Numbered from the stretch's first letter, positions 23,359-32,083 are shown. The stretch: DNA of 39,376 bases from an uncultured Clostridia bacterium (GCA_934101145.1 CAKOPZ010000011.1:1-39376); one strand, 5' to 3'. Made by a program: numbers and translations. The notes: a model not told the origin generated them from the letters alone.

Positions 23359-23387
23359 ATTCTATCAATCAAAACCATACATGTCAA
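23359..23387 (-). promoter_or_regulatory. SigA-type promoter of recD2-comF-KAP
   Basis: On the minus strand TTGACA (23382-23387), 17 nt, TAGAAT (23359-23364). The predicted start is near 23352, about 31 nt before the TTG start. Confidence 0.7.
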
Positions 23388-23450
23388 TAAATGCACTATT
23401 ATTTTTTATCAGAAATAACTATATTATAGGCTTATATGTATATATTCTAT

Positions 23451-23807
23451 TTAATTTGACTCATTTATACTATCTATCACTTCTTTGCAATCTTTCCAAT
23501 TAGCGAGTTTTATACAATTATAATCCTTGCTCAACTTGTTTAAAATTTTTTCTGTATCATCTTTAGAACCCAAATCAGTGACAATTACGTCTTTTATAAG
23601 CTCTTCCTTCCCATAAATCAATCTAAACAGCAATGTTCTCAAAAAGCCTTCTATTTTTTGTTCTTGATTCTTAGTTGCAATAATCATATAAATTCCGTCT
23701 GATTTTAATTTGGTATATGTACAAATATATATAATATCTTTTATAAGTTCAAATAACCCATATAATGCTAGTACCCAAAAAACTCCATGTAAAATAAATT
23801 CCATCAT
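23451..23807 (-). CDS. Short membrane-anchored glycosyltransferase-like protein
   Basis: 118 residues. An N-terminal membrane helix (FILHGVFWVLALYGLFELI) is followed by a strand MIIATKNQEQKIEGFLRT and VIVTDLGSKDDTEKIL, which resembles the first half of a family-2 glycosyltransferase (the DxGSxDDT nucleotide-sugar motif). The catalytic second half is missing, so it is a stub or a diverged small family. The start at 23807 has AAGGAA 5 nt upstream; upstream in-frame ATGs lack one. It stands between the rplQ terminator and the recD2 promoter, with a TATAAT-like -10 near 23840 on the minus strand. Confidence 0.6.
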   Translation of the reverse strand: MMEFILHGVFWVLALYGLFELIKDIIYICTYTKLKSDGIYMIIATKNQEQKIEGFLRTLLFRLIYGKEELIKDVIVTDLGSKDDTEKILNKLSKDYNCIKLANWKDCKEVIDSINESN

Positions 23808-23866
23808 ATACGTTCCTTCTTTATATTTTGATACTATATTATATGTAATCATTTTTCTTTTGCTAC

Positions 23867-23893
23867 AAAAAAACAGGGGATATATAATCCCCC
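23867..23893 (-). terminator. Terminator of the ribosomal superoperon after rplQ
   Basis: Minus strand GGGGAT-loop-ATCCCC (23892-23876), then TG and a T-run (23873-23867). It starts about 10 nt after the rplQ stop. Confidence 0.85.
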
Positions 23894-23902
23894 GTTTCAA
23901 AT

Positions 23903-24427
23903 TTATACTAATTCTAATATAACGATTTCTGCAGCGTCTCCTCTACGTTGTCCAAGTTTTAAGATTCTTGTGTATCCTCCAACTCTTCCTTCATATTTTG
24001 GAGCTATTTCATTGAATAATTTAGCTGTTAAATCTATATTATTTCCTTCACTATCTTTTACTTTGTTTAATGTTTTCATCATTTTTCTTCTAGCATTTAA
24101 TCTTGAAGGCATATCTTTTTGTCTTTTTTCTGTAGTCTCTTCTCTAACTACTTTTAGGTACTCTTTACCATTTTTGCTTTTAACAAGCTCTGTAACTTTG
24201 TTACCTTTGCTATCTAATTTTGCCTTAGAAACTTTTACATCAACTGTTTCGAAATTATCTTTTTCTTTTACTGCTAAAGCTATAATGCTATCAGCCATAG
24301 CTTTTAATTCTTTTGCTCTAGCTTCAGTTGTTTCTATTTTACCATGTAATATTAAATCAGTAACACCAGTTCTTAGCATAGCTAATCTAATATCAGTTGT
24401 TTTACCTAATTTTCTATTTGTTGCCAC
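23903..24427 (-). CDS. rplQ: Ribosomal protein bL17 with central insertion
   Basis: 174 residues, against about 112-120 usually. The N-terminus (MATNRKLGKTTDIRLAMLRTGVTDLI) and C-terminus (LFNEIAPKYEGRVGGYTRILKLGQRRGDAA) are canonical. Between about 55 and 105 lies an extra Lys/Glu-rich stretch (VDVKVSKAKLDSKGNKVTEL, SKNGKEYLKVVREETTE) in place of a short loop. It is the last gene of the superoperon, with a strong terminator behind it. Such an insertion would be on the outer surface near the exit tunnel; its role is unknown. Confidence 0.95.
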   Translation of the reverse strand: MATNRKLGKTTDIRLAMLRTGVTDLILHGKIETTEARAKELKAMADSIIALAVKEKDNFETVDVKVSKAKLDSKGNKVTELVKSKNGKEYLKVVREETTEKRQKDMPSRLNARRKMMKTLNKVKDSEGNNIDLTAKLFNEIAPKYEGRVGGYTRILKLGQRRGDAAEIVILELV

Positions 24428-24453
24428 TGTCTTTCTCCCTCCTTAAAATCTAA

Positions 24454-25401
24454 TTACTCTTCATCTCTAATAAAGTCTAAACCTAATTGATGTAACTTAT
24501 TTGTTACCTCATCTAATGACTTTTTACCTAAATTTCTAACTTTCATCATATCTGATATTGACTTGTTTGTCAAATCTTCAACAGTTGAAATTCCAGCTCT
24601 CTTTAAGCAATTAAATGATCTTACAGATAACTCAAGATCTTCAATTGACATTTCTAATACTTTTTCTTTCTTAGATTCTTCTTTTTCAACCATTATTTGT
24701 GTATTTTTTGCAGTTTCAGATAAATCGATAAATAATTCAAGATGTCCTGTCATTACTTTTGCTGCTAAGCTTAATGCTTCATAAGGTTTTAAACTTCCGT
24801 CTGTCCATACTTCTATTGTTAACTTGTCATAATCAACCATTTGTCCAACTCTTGTGTTTTGAACAGAATAGTTAACCTTCTTTACAGGTGTAAAAATAGA
24901 ATCTATTGGAAGAACTCCTAAAGGACTATCTGGCTTTTTATTTTTTTCTGCCATATTATATCCTCTACCCATTTCAGCAGTAAGTTCTGCCTTAAATTGT
25001 CCACCTTCTGCAACTGTTGCAATATGTAAATCTGGATTTAATATTTCAACACTACCATCTGTAATGATGTCTCCGGCTTTTAATTCTCCTGGGCCTTTAA
25101 AGTCAATTCTCAATGTCTTTTCTTCATTTTTATCTAATTTTAATCTTACACACTTTAAATTAACAATTATTTCTGGAACATCTTCTACTACGTCTTTCAT
25201 AGTAGAAAATTCATGTAGAACTCCATCTATCTTTACGCTTGTAATAGCACTTCCAGGAAGTGATGATAGTAATATTCTTCTTAGTGAGTTACCGATTGTG
25301 ATTCCATATCCTCTTTCTAATGGCTCACAAACAAATTTTGCATAATTACCATCCTTGTCAATTTCTAAGCATTTAATATTTGGTTTTTCAAATTCTATCA
25401 T
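24454..25401 (-). CDS. rpoA: RNA polymerase alpha subunit
   Basis: 315 residues. The N-terminal dimerisation domain (GNSLRRILLSSLPGSAITSVKIDG, LNPDLHIATV) is followed, after a linker rich in Lys/Glu, by the C-terminal helix-hairpin-helix domain (RSFNCLKRAGISTVEDL, KVRNLGKKSLDEV). The latter binds UP elements and activators. It follows rpsD and precedes rplQ by 26 nt, the usual alpha-operon order. Confidence 0.98.
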   Translation of the reverse strand: MIEFEKPNIKCLEIDKDGNYAKFVCEPLERGYGITIGNSLRRILLSSLPGSAITSVKIDGVLHEFSTMKDVVEDVPEIIVNLKCVRLKLDKNEEKTLRIDFKGPGELKAGDIITDGSVEILNPDLHIATVAEGGQFKAELTAEMGRGYNMAEKNKKPDSPLGVLPIDSIFTPVKKVNYSVQNTRVGQMVDYDKLTIEVWTDGSLKPYEALSLAAKVMTGHLELFIDLSETAKNTQIMVEKEESKKEKVLEMSIEDLELSVRSFNCLKRAGISTVEDLTNKSISDMMKVRNLGKKSLDEVTNKLHQLGLDFIRDEE

Positions 25402-25446
25402 TTTTACCTCCTAAATTTAGAAATTCTCTCTCACTTCTTTATCCTA

Positions 25447-26073
25447 TTATTTTGAGTAAAGCTCTACTATTAAGTGCTCTTCGATTGGTAAGTCAACATC
25501 TTCTCTTGTTGCTAATCTTACAACTTTTCCACTTAATTTTTCTGCATCTTTTTCTAGCCATTCTGGAACTGGTTTGCTTGCATTTTCTTCAACACTTGCT
25601 TTTATTGCTCCATTATCTTTTCTTATTTCTCTTACAGCAATAACATCTCCAGCTTTTACTAAATATGAAGGTATATCTACCTTATGTCCATTTACTTCAA
25701 AAGTTCCATGTGTTACAAGCATTCTAGCTTGTGCTCTTGAACTTCCATAACCTAATCTATAAACTACGTTATCTAGTCTGCTTTCTAGTATTTGAAGTAA
25801 AACATCACCTGTTTTTCCTCTTGAATTTGAAGCCATATCAAAGTATTTTCTGAATTGTTTTTCACTAACTCCATAAAATGCTTTTGTTTTTTGTTTTTCT
25901 CTTAACTGTGTACCATATTCAGAAAGTTTTTTCTTCTTTTGACCATTTTGGCCTGGTGCATAGTTTCTTCTAGAAATACTGCATTTATCTGAATAACATC
26001 TTGAACCTTTTAGGAACAATTTTTGTCCTTCTCTACGACAAATACGGCATTGTTCATCTTTATATCTTGCCAT
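25447..26073 (-). CDS. rpsD: Ribosomal protein uS4
   Basis: 208 residues. An N-terminal four-cysteine segment (CRICRREGQ, CYSDKCSISRRNYAPG) marks the zinc-binding form, and a central S4 RNA-binding domain (SRLDNVVYRLGYGSSRAQARMLV) is present. Here rpsD lies in the alpha operon between rpsK and rpoA, unlike Bacillus, where it is a separate autoregulated gene. This matters for the structured region upstream of rpsM. Confidence 0.98.
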   Translation of the reverse strand: MARYKDEQCRICRREGQKLFLKGSRCYSDKCSISRRNYAPGQNGQKKKKLSEYGTQLREKQKTKAFYGVSEKQFRKYFDMASNSRGKTGDVLLQILESRLDNVVYRLGYGSSRAQARMLVTHGTFEVNGHKVDIPSYLVKAGDVIAVREIRKDNGAIKASVEENASKPVPEWLEKDAEKLSGKVVRLATREDVDLPIEEHLIVELYSK

Positions 26074-26128
26074 TTTATATTTTCACCTTCCTATATCTTA
26101 TTTAATATATATTTAAATTTTTCAAGTA

Positions 26129-26527
26129 CTAAACTCTTCTTCTTTTTGGTGGTCTGCAACCATTATGTGGTATTGGAGTAACATCCTTAATACTACTAAT
26201 TTCTAATCCTGCAGATTGTAATGATCTAATTGCAGCCTCACGTCCTGAACCTGGTCCTTTTACATATACTTCTACTGATTTTAGTCCATGTTCCATTGCT
26301 GCTTTAGCTGCTGTCTCAGCTGCTTCTCCAGCTGCAAATGGTGTACTTTTTCTTGAACCTTTAAAACCAAGCTCTCCAGCACTTGCCCAAGATAAAACAT
26401 TACCTTGTGTATCACTGATTGTAACGATTGTATTATTAAAACTAGAATGAATATGAGCCATACCTTTTTCAATGTTTTTTCTGTCTCTTCTTCTAGTTAC
26501 TTTTTTTGTTACCTTTTTTGTAGCCAT
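26129..26527 (-). CDS. rpsK: Ribosomal protein uS11
   Basis: 132 residues. Signatures are GMAHIHSSFNNTIVTISD, GELGFKGSRKSTPFAAG, VKGPGSGREAAIRSLQ and the C-terminal TPIPHNGCRPPKRRRV. A platform protein of the 30S subunit. It lies between rpsM and rpsD. Confidence 0.98.
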   Translation of the reverse strand: MATKKVTKKVTRRRDRKNIEKGMAHIHSSFNNTIVTISDTQGNVLSWASAGELGFKGSRKSTPFAAGEAAETAAKAAMEHGLKSVEVYVKGPGSGREAAIRSLQSAGLEISSIKDVTPIPHNGCRPPKRRRV

Positions 26528-26600
26528 TTTAATTTTTTCCTCCTTCTGCTATCAGAATTTTAATTTTTCAACACAGCAATACGCTGTTTTTCATTTATTG

Positions 26601-26966
26601 TTATTTTTTACTCTTGCTAACTAACTTTCTAGGTCCTTTTCTAGTACGAGCATTAGTTTTTGTTCTTTGTCCTCTTACTGGAAGACCTCTTCTATGTCTT
26701 AAACCTCTATAACATCCGATTTCTGTTAATCTTTTGATGTTTAAAGCTACTTCTCTACGTAAGTCACCTTCTGTTTTATAACCTTCCATAGCTTTTCTTA
26801 TTGCTTGTACTTGGTCATCTGTTAAATCTTTTACTCTAACATCTGGACTTACATTAGCTTTTGCTAATATTTTTTGTGAGCTTGCTAAACCTATACCATA
26901 GATATATGTTAATCCAATCTCAACTCTTTTTTCTCTAGGTAAATCTACGCCTGCTATACGAGCCAT
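26601..26966 (-). CDS. rpsM: Ribosomal protein uS13
   Basis: 121 residues. MARIAGVDLPREKRVEIGLTYIYGIG at the N-terminus and GLRHRRGLPVRGQRTKTNARTRKGP at the C-terminus are canonical. A 30S head protein contacting the P-site tRNA. GGAGGTG precedes the ATG. It is the first gene of the alpha block and is preceded by an unusual 300-nt structured spacer. Confidence 0.98.
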   Translation of the reverse strand: MARIAGVDLPREKRVEIGLTYIYGIGLASSQKILAKANVSPDVRVKDLTDDQVQAIRKAMEGYKTEGDLRREVALNIKRLTEIGCYRGLRHRRGLPVRGQRTKTNARTRKGPRKLVSKSKK

Positions 26967-27266
26967 AATTTTCCTTGCACCTCCACTTTTTTTCTTGATT
27001 TATTATTATATTTTTTTGTTTGATTATATATTAAAGGTGAAATGCGTTGGACTTAAAAATCCAAACTTTAATACTCTTCAAACTATATATAAGAAAAGTT
27101 TGAAATAATATTCAATCTTTTCCCATTGCTGACAAAAATAAGTAAATTATTTTTAAACAGCAATAAAAACACAAATCAGATATATAACCTTATATATGGG
27201 GAATAGCTCCATATATAAAGTTACAGCCGCTAATCTTAAGATTTGTGTTATAAGCAATAACTTAGA
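26967..27266 (-). promoter_or_regulatory. Structured 300-nt spacer upstream of rpsM (candidate leader)
   Basis: No gene is visible. The transcribed strand could form at least three hairpins. First, ACACAAATC 27169-27177 pairs with GATTTGTGT 27240-27248, enclosing a perfect 10-bp inner stem (TTATATATGG 27190-27199 with CCATATATAA 27209-27218). Second, ATTGCTG 27125-27131 pairs with CAGCAAT 27158-27164, with inner AAAAATAA/TTATTTTT. Third, TTCAAAC 27077-27083 pairs with GTTTGAA 27098-27104. rpmJ-rpsM spacers are normally a few tens of bases. A ribosomal-protein leader or a small inserted element would both fit. Confidence 0.5.
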
Positions 27267-27380
27267 CTATCCTTGTCTTTGTTTGTGTTTTGGGTTTTCA
27301 CAGATTACTCTGATTACACCTTTTCTTTTAATTACTTTGCATTTTTCGCATATTTTCTTAACTGATGGTCTTACTTTCAT
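27267..27380 (-). CDS. rpmJ: Ribosomal protein bL36
   Basis: 37 residues, a short gene easily missed: MKVRPSVKKICEKCKVIKRK followed by the usual C-x12-H ending (ICENPKHKQRQG). The Cys-Cys-Cys-His zinc ribbon is intact. GGTG lies 8 nt before the ATG. It sits between infA and rpsM in the standard order. Confidence 0.97.
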   Translation of the reverse strand: MKVRPSVKKICEKCKVIKRKGVIRVICENPKHKQRQG

Positions 27381-27469
27381 TTTTTTCACCTCTACTTAAA
27401 AACAAATTTTAATTTATATTTTGTTTGGGTTAATTTTAATTTTTATAAATAAGTTTATACTATTTAAAC

Positions 27470-27688
27470 CTATTTAGCTCTCCAGGTAATTCTGCCACGA
27501 GTAAGATCATATGGTGATAACTCTACCTTAACTTTATCCCCTGGAAGAATTTTAATATAGTTCATTCTAAGTTTTCCAGAAATGTGAGCTAGTATTTGAT
27601 GTCCATTTTCAAGCTCTACTTTAAAATTTGTATTTGGTAATGTTTCTACAACAGTTCCCTCAACTTCAATAACATCCTCTTTTGACAT
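27470..27688 (-). CDS. infA: Translation initiation factor IF-1
   Basis: 72 residues, an OB-fold protein blocking the A site during initiation. It reads MSKEDVIEVEGTVVETLPN, GHQILAHISGKLRMNYI and LTRGRITWR. The start at 27688 has GGAGGG 4 nt upstream and gives the standard length; six extra upstream codons have no site of their own. It lies between map and rpmJ. Confidence 0.98.
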   Translation of the reverse strand: MSKEDVIEVEGTVVETLPNTNFKVELENGHQILAHISGKLRMNYIKILPGDKVKVELSPYDLTRGRITWRAK

Positions 27689-27775
27689 ATTACCCTCCGT
27701 ATTCATTCATTGTTTATATGATAAACGTCAACTTCGCTATCATATTATCAATATCTTTTTAAGTATACAACAAAA

Positions 27776-28546
27776 TTAAACCAATGTCAATATTTCTGGC
27801 TCTTTTTCTGTAATTAAAATTGTATTTTCATAATGTGCAGCTAAGCTTCCATCATCAGTTAAAATTGTCCATCCATCAACATCTTCATAGATATCTGGTC
27901 TACCTGCTATAACCATAGGTTCAATTGCTAGTGTCATACCAGGTTCTAATCTTATACCTCTTCCAGCTTTTCCGTAATTTGGTATTCCTGGGTCCTCGTG
28001 CATTTCTCTTCCAATTCCATGGCCTTGAAATTCTCTAACAACACTATACCCATTTGCTTCAACAAATTCGCCTATTCTGTGAGAAATATCACCTATTCTA
28101 TTTCCTTTTACAGCATATTTAATTCCCTCAAAAAAAGCTTGTCTTGTAATATCTACTAATCTTTTAGCTTCATCAGAACCCTTACCTACAATAAATGTTC
28201 TTGCAGCATCACCATTAAATCCATCCTTATACACAACTAAATCAATACTAACAACATCACCATCGTGAATTATTTTATTTTTATTTGGTATTCCATGAAT
28301 TACTTCATCATTTATAGATATACATAGAACTGCTGGGAATGGAGGTACACCTTTTTGTCCACTTGGATACCCCTTTTGAGCTGGTATTCCACCATTTTCT
28401 CTTATTATTCTTCCTGCGAAATTATCTAGTTCTAAAGTAGACATTCCTGGTTTTATAACCTTTTCTATCTCTTTATATACTAAACTTGTAATTCTGCAAG
28501 CTTCTCTCATCAATTCAATTTCTTTTTTTGATTTTATTGTTACCAA
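27776..28546 (-). CDS. map: Methionine aminopeptidase type I
   Basis: 256 residues. It removes N-terminal Met. Dinuclear metal ligands are visible in VSIDLVVYKDGFNGDAAR (two Asp), the GHGIGREMHEDPGIPNYG His region, and the Glu residues of LAIEPMV and YENTILIT. The start codon is TTG at 28546 with AGGAAG upstream. It is tightly linked to adk (14 nt). Confidence 0.97.
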   Translation of the reverse strand: MVTIKSKKEIELMREACRITSLVYKEIEKVIKPGMSTLELDNFAGRIIRENGGIPAQKGYPSGQKGVPPFPAVLCISINDEVIHGIPNKNKIIHDGDVVSIDLVVYKDGFNGDAARTFIVGKGSDEAKRLVDITRQAFFEGIKYAVKGNRIGDISHRIGEFVEANGYSVVREFQGHGIGREMHEDPGIPNYGKAGRGIRLEPGMTLAIEPMVIAGRPDIYEDVDGWTILTDDGSLAAHYENTILITEKEPEILTLV

Positions 28547-28560
28547 TTTAATTACTTCCT

Positions 28561-29214
28561 TTATATACTTTTTAAATATTTTTCAATTGCTTCTACAGTT
28601 TCATCTAAATTCTTTGGATAAACTGAATACAAAGCATTGTTTTGAGCATAAAATTCTAACAATTCCTTAGCATTATCATGATATACTTTAAGCCTCTTTG
28701 CTACAGTTTCTTCATTATCATCAGCTCTTTTTACAAGTTCACTTCCACAAATATCACATACGCCTTCCTGTTTTGGCGGTCTTGTTTGTAAATTATAAAT
28801 AGCACCACATGATTTATTTGAACATGTAACCCTATTTACTATTCTTTTTATAATCTCCTCATCAGGTACATTAAGCTCTATTGCAATTCTTTTTTGCATA
28901 GGATTATTTTTTTTCAAAAATAATTTCAAAGCTTCTGCTTGTACTGCTGTTCTAGGAAATCCATCAAGTATTGCTCCATCTTTTACATCATCTTCAGAAA
29001 GTCTTGCTTCCACCATCTTAATAGTAACATCATCTGGAACCAAAGCGCCCTTTGCCATATAGCTTTCAGCTTGTTTTCCAAGCTCTGTTTTCTTATTAAT
29101 TTGTTCTCTAAATATGTCACCTGTTGAGATATGTGTTAAATTCATATCTTTAGATAATATCTTTCCAATTGTTCCTTTTCCAGATCCTGGAGCTCCTAAC
29201 ATAACTATATACAT
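28561..29214 (-). CDS. adk: Adenylate kinase, zinc-lid form
   Basis: 217 residues. It interconverts 2 ADP with ATP and AMP. P-loop GAPGSGKGT, AMP-binding DIFREQI and DGFPRT, and a LID domain with four cysteines (CSNKSCGAIYN, CDICGSE) typical of Gram-positive zinc-binding enzymes. I chose ATG 29214, which has AGGAG upstream and gives MYIVMLGAPGSG; a TTG three codons earlier overlaps the ribosome-binding site. It follows secY. Confidence 0.97.
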   Translation of the reverse strand: MYIVMLGAPGSGKGTIGKILSKDMNLTHISTGDIFREQINKKTELGKQAESYMAKGALVPDDVTIKMVEARLSEDDVKDGAILDGFPRTAVQAEALKLFLKKNNPMQKRIAIELNVPDEEIIKRIVNRVTCSNKSCGAIYNLQTRPPKQEGVCDICGSELVKRADDNEETVAKRLKVYHDNAKELLEFYAQNNALYSVYPKNLDETVEAIEKYLKSI

Positions 29215-29297
29215 ATTATTCAACTCCTATATACGCAATTTATCAGAGGCAAATAACACAACTACCTGCATTAATTTCCTCTGATGTTTGCTTATTA

Positions 29298-30626
29298 TTA
29301 TTTTTCTAAGAATCCTTTGTAATGACGCATTACAAGTTGAGATTCTAATTGTTGTACTGTTTCTAATGCAACACCTACAACGATTAGTATAGATGTACCA
29401 CCAAATGCAAGGTTTACATTTGGAATAAATCTAACAAGCATTGGAAGTATAGCAATAATTGCTAAATACAATCCTCCAAACCATGTAAGTTTACTTATAA
29501 TTGATGATAAGTAATCTGTTGTTGGTTTTCCTGCTCTAATTCCAGGTATAAATCCACCATTTTTCTTAATATTATTTGAAACTTCTGCTGGATTAAATGT
29601 TGCATATGTATAGAAGAATGTAAATCCTACTATTAATAGCAAATATACAATGGCGTTTGCAATTGTATATCCAATTGGAACTCCTGAAGAAGAAGTTGCA
29701 ATTGAAAATTTGTAAATTGTTGCCCAAAATCCTGTCTGAGTTGCAATATTTGGAGCAAACATTTGAATAATCATTGCTGGAAATGTCATAAAGCTACTTG
29801 CAAAAATGATAGGCATTACACCAGCCATTGCTAGTTTTAATGGAATATGTGTATTTTGAGCTCCTACCATTTTTCTTCCAACAACTCTTTTTGAATATTG
29901 TACTGGAACTTTTCTTTCAGCTTGTTGTACAAATACAACGGCTGCTATTAAAACAATAGCTCCTATTATTATTCCTAAAGAAATAAGTAATCCTGTTGTA
30001 CTAAATGTACCTGTTCCCATTATCAAATTCCAAATTGTTGTTACTGCACCTGGAAGACCTGATACGATACCAACAAATATGATAATTGAAATACCATTTC
30101 CAATTCCTTTATTTGTTATTTCATCTCCAAGCCACATTAATAATGCAGTACCTGCCATCAATGAAATTACAACCGTAAATCCTGTTGCAAATTCAGAATT
30201 AATAAATATTCCAGAAGATTTATAAGATAGATATAAACCAACTGCTTCAATTAATGCTAAAACAACTGTTAACATTTTTGTATAACGATTGATTTTTTTT
30301 CTTCCTTCTTCTCCACCCTCTTTTGTTAATCTTTCTAAAGAAGGTATTACCATTGCAAGTAATTGTATAACAATTGATGCAGTAATATATGGACTAATTG
30401 TCATTGCAAATATAGAAAATCTTGAGAAAGCACCTCCAGATATTAAATCTATAAGCCCTGCCATGCCATTAGAACTTCCACTCATATAATTTGATAATGT
30501 AATAGTATCTACACCTGGCACTGTTATAAAACATCCTAATCTAAAAATAACGATTAATAATAATGTATATAATATCTTTTTTCTGACTTCTGGTGTTTTT
30601 AGTGCATTTTTTATTGTTTTAAACAA
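29298..30626 (-). CDS. secY: Protein translocase subunit SecY
   Basis: 442 residues, ten transmembrane helices. N-terminal MFKTIKNALKTPEVRKKILYT, the plug region near SGGAFSRFSIFAM, ISPYITASIVIQLL, and GKPTTDYL in the C-terminal half are family hallmarks. It is the pore of the Sec translocon. The start is TTG, immediately after the rplO stop with its ribosome-binding site inside rplO, so the two are probably coupled. Confidence 0.97.
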   Translation of the reverse strand: MFKTIKNALKTPEVRKKILYTLLLIVIFRLGCFITVPGVDTITLSNYMSGSSNGMAGLIDLISGGAFSRFSIFAMTISPYITASIVIQLLAMVIPSLERLTKEGGEEGRKKINRYTKMLTVVLALIEAVGLYLSYKSSGIFINSEFATGFTVVISLMAGTALLMWLGDEITNKGIGNGISIIIFVGIVSGLPGAVTTIWNLIMGTGTFSTTGLLISLGIIIGAIVLIAAVVFVQQAERKVPVQYSKRVVGRKMVGAQNTHIPLKLAMAGVMPIIFASSFMTFPAMIIQMFAPNIATQTGFWATIYKFSIATSSSGVPIGYTIANAIVYLLLIVGFTFFYTYATFNPAEVSNNIKKNGGFIPGIRAGKPTTDYLSSIISKLTWFGGLYLAIIAILPMLVRFIPNVNLAFGGTSILIVVGVALETVQQLESQLVMRHYKGFLEK

Positions 30627-31061
30627 CTAAATCACCTCTGCCTTTCCTCCTAAAGCTTCTATCTTTTCGCTAGCAGCCTTAGTAAATCTTACAGCTTTAA
30701 CAGTTAATTTTTTATCTAATTTACCAGTTGCAAGAACTACTATTCCATCATTAGCTTTACTAATAATTCCATCAGCTATCAAGCTTTCTGCTGTTACTTC
30801 TTCAGTAGTTGCTTTATTTAACATTGTTAAAGTTACTTCAGTATAGTTTTTAGTGTTTATATTTGTAAATCCTCTTTTAGGTAATCTTCTATATAATGGT
30901 GTTTGACCACCTTCAAAACCTCTTCTTACACCGCCACCAGATCTAGCTTTTTGACCTTTGTGACCTCTACCAGAAGTTTTTCCTAAACCAGAACCTATTC
31001 CACGTCCAACTCTAGTTCTTTTTACATTTTTTTGTGCTGGCTTTAACTCATCTAGTTTCAT
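30627..31061 (-). CDS. rplO: Ribosomal protein uL15
   Basis: 144 residues. The glycine/arginine-rich N-terminal tail (RVGRGIGSGLGKTSGRGHKGQKAR) and GGQTPLYRRLPKRGF are canonical. It directly follows rpsE with only 38 nt between; the usual rpmD is missing. Its stop abuts secY. Confidence 0.98.
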   Translation of the reverse strand: MKLDELKPAQKNVKRTRVGRGIGSGLGKTSGRGHKGQKARSGGGVRRGFEGGQTPLYRRLPKRGFTNINTKNYTEVTLTMLNKATTEEVTAESLIADGIISKANDGIVVLATGKLDKKLTVKAVRFTKAASEKIEALGGKAEVI

Positions 31062-31099
31062 TATGCAATTACACCTCCTAATTTTAAAATTAAATCATA

Positions 31100-31591
31100 T
31101 TATAATATTTCTTCTACTTTTTTTCCTCTTTTTTTAGCTATTTGTTCTGCTGTTTTCATAGCTTTTAAACCTTCAAGTGTTGCATAAACAACATTTCTTG
31201 GGTTTGTTGTACCAATAACCTTAGTACGGATATCTCTATATCCAGCAAGTTCAACTACTGGTCTTACGCTACCACCAGCAATAATTCCTGTACCTTCTTC
31301 AGCTGGTTTTAATAGTACACGAGCACTACCAAATCTACCAACATATTCGTGTGGTATTGTTGTACCTACAACTGGAACTTCTACTAAATTCTTTTTAGCT
31401 TCTTCAATAGCTTTTCTTATTGCATCTGGAACTTCAGCAGCTTTACCATTTCCAACACCTACATGACCATTTCCATCTCCAACAACAACTACTGCACTAA
31501 ATCTAAAAGTTCTACCACCTTTTACAACCTTTGCAACTCTGTTAATTGCTACAACTTTCTCTTTTAATTCAGATGTATTTTCTGATTGCAC
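31100..31591 (-). CDS. rpsE: Ribosomal protein uS5
   Basis: 163 residues. The double-stranded-RNA-binding N-domain (VAINRVAKVVKGGRTFRFSA, GDGNGHVGVGNGKA) and C-terminal domain with GTGIIAGG are standard. It acts in 30S decoding fidelity. It lies between rplR and rplO; in most Bacillota rpmD would follow, but none does here. Confidence 0.98.
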   Translation of the reverse strand: MQSENTSELKEKVVAINRVAKVVKGGRTFRFSAVVVVGDGNGHVGVGNGKAAEVPDAIRKAIEEAKKNLVEVPVVGTTIPHEYVGRFGSARVLLKPAEEGTGIIAGGSVRPVVELAGYRDIRTKVIGTTNPRNVVYATLEGLKAMKTAEQIAKKRGKKVEEIL

Positions 31592-31638
31592 TTTTCTTTC
31601 CCTCCTTATTCATCTTATAACCATTTACGGTTTATATT

Positions 31639-31998
31639 TTAGAATTCTAATCCTGCTTCTCTTGCAGCTTCTGCAACTTCTTTTACAACTCCGTGATATA
31701 CATATCCACCTCTGTCGTAAACAACAGTTTTAATATTTTTCTCTAAAGCTCTTTTTGCTATTAAAGCACCAACTTCTTTAGCTGCTTCTTTATTAGAATG
31801 TTTTGTTTTAACTTCTTTATCTAATGTAGAAGCTTGAGCAAGTGTATTTCCTTTTACATCATCAATAACTTGTACAAAAATGTTATTGTTACTTCTAAAT
31901 ACACATAGTCTTGGACATTCAGCTGTTCCAGAAACTTTTCTACGTACTCTTAAATGTCTTCTTTCTCTTTCAGCTTTTCTATTTATTTTTGTAATCAT
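31639..31998 (-). CDS. rplR: Ribosomal protein uL18
   Basis: 119 residues. RVRRKVSGTAECPRLCVFRS, VFVQVIDD-like strand (IFVQVIDD), VVYDRGGYVYHGVVKEVAEAAREAGL at the C-terminus. It binds 5S rRNA. It is preceded by an 85-nt spacer after rplF, somewhat longer than usual, and followed by rpsE. Confidence 0.98.
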   Translation of the reverse strand: MITKINRKAERERRHLRVRRKVSGTAECPRLCVFRSNNNIFVQVIDDVKGNTLAQASTLDKEVKTKHSNKEAAKEVGALIAKRALEKNIKTVVYDRGGYVYHGVVKEVAEAAREAGLEF

Positions 31999-32083
31999 TT
32001 TTTTCTCCTTTCTAACTAATGGTTTTGCACTAGTTTACTTGTAATAATTACTTTCTTAACGAAGTTAGACGACGCTAGAAATT

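Noticed and set aside
26281..26472. 63-codon minus-strand ORF inside rpsK
   Set aside because: Out-of-frame shadow of the conserved S11 gene.
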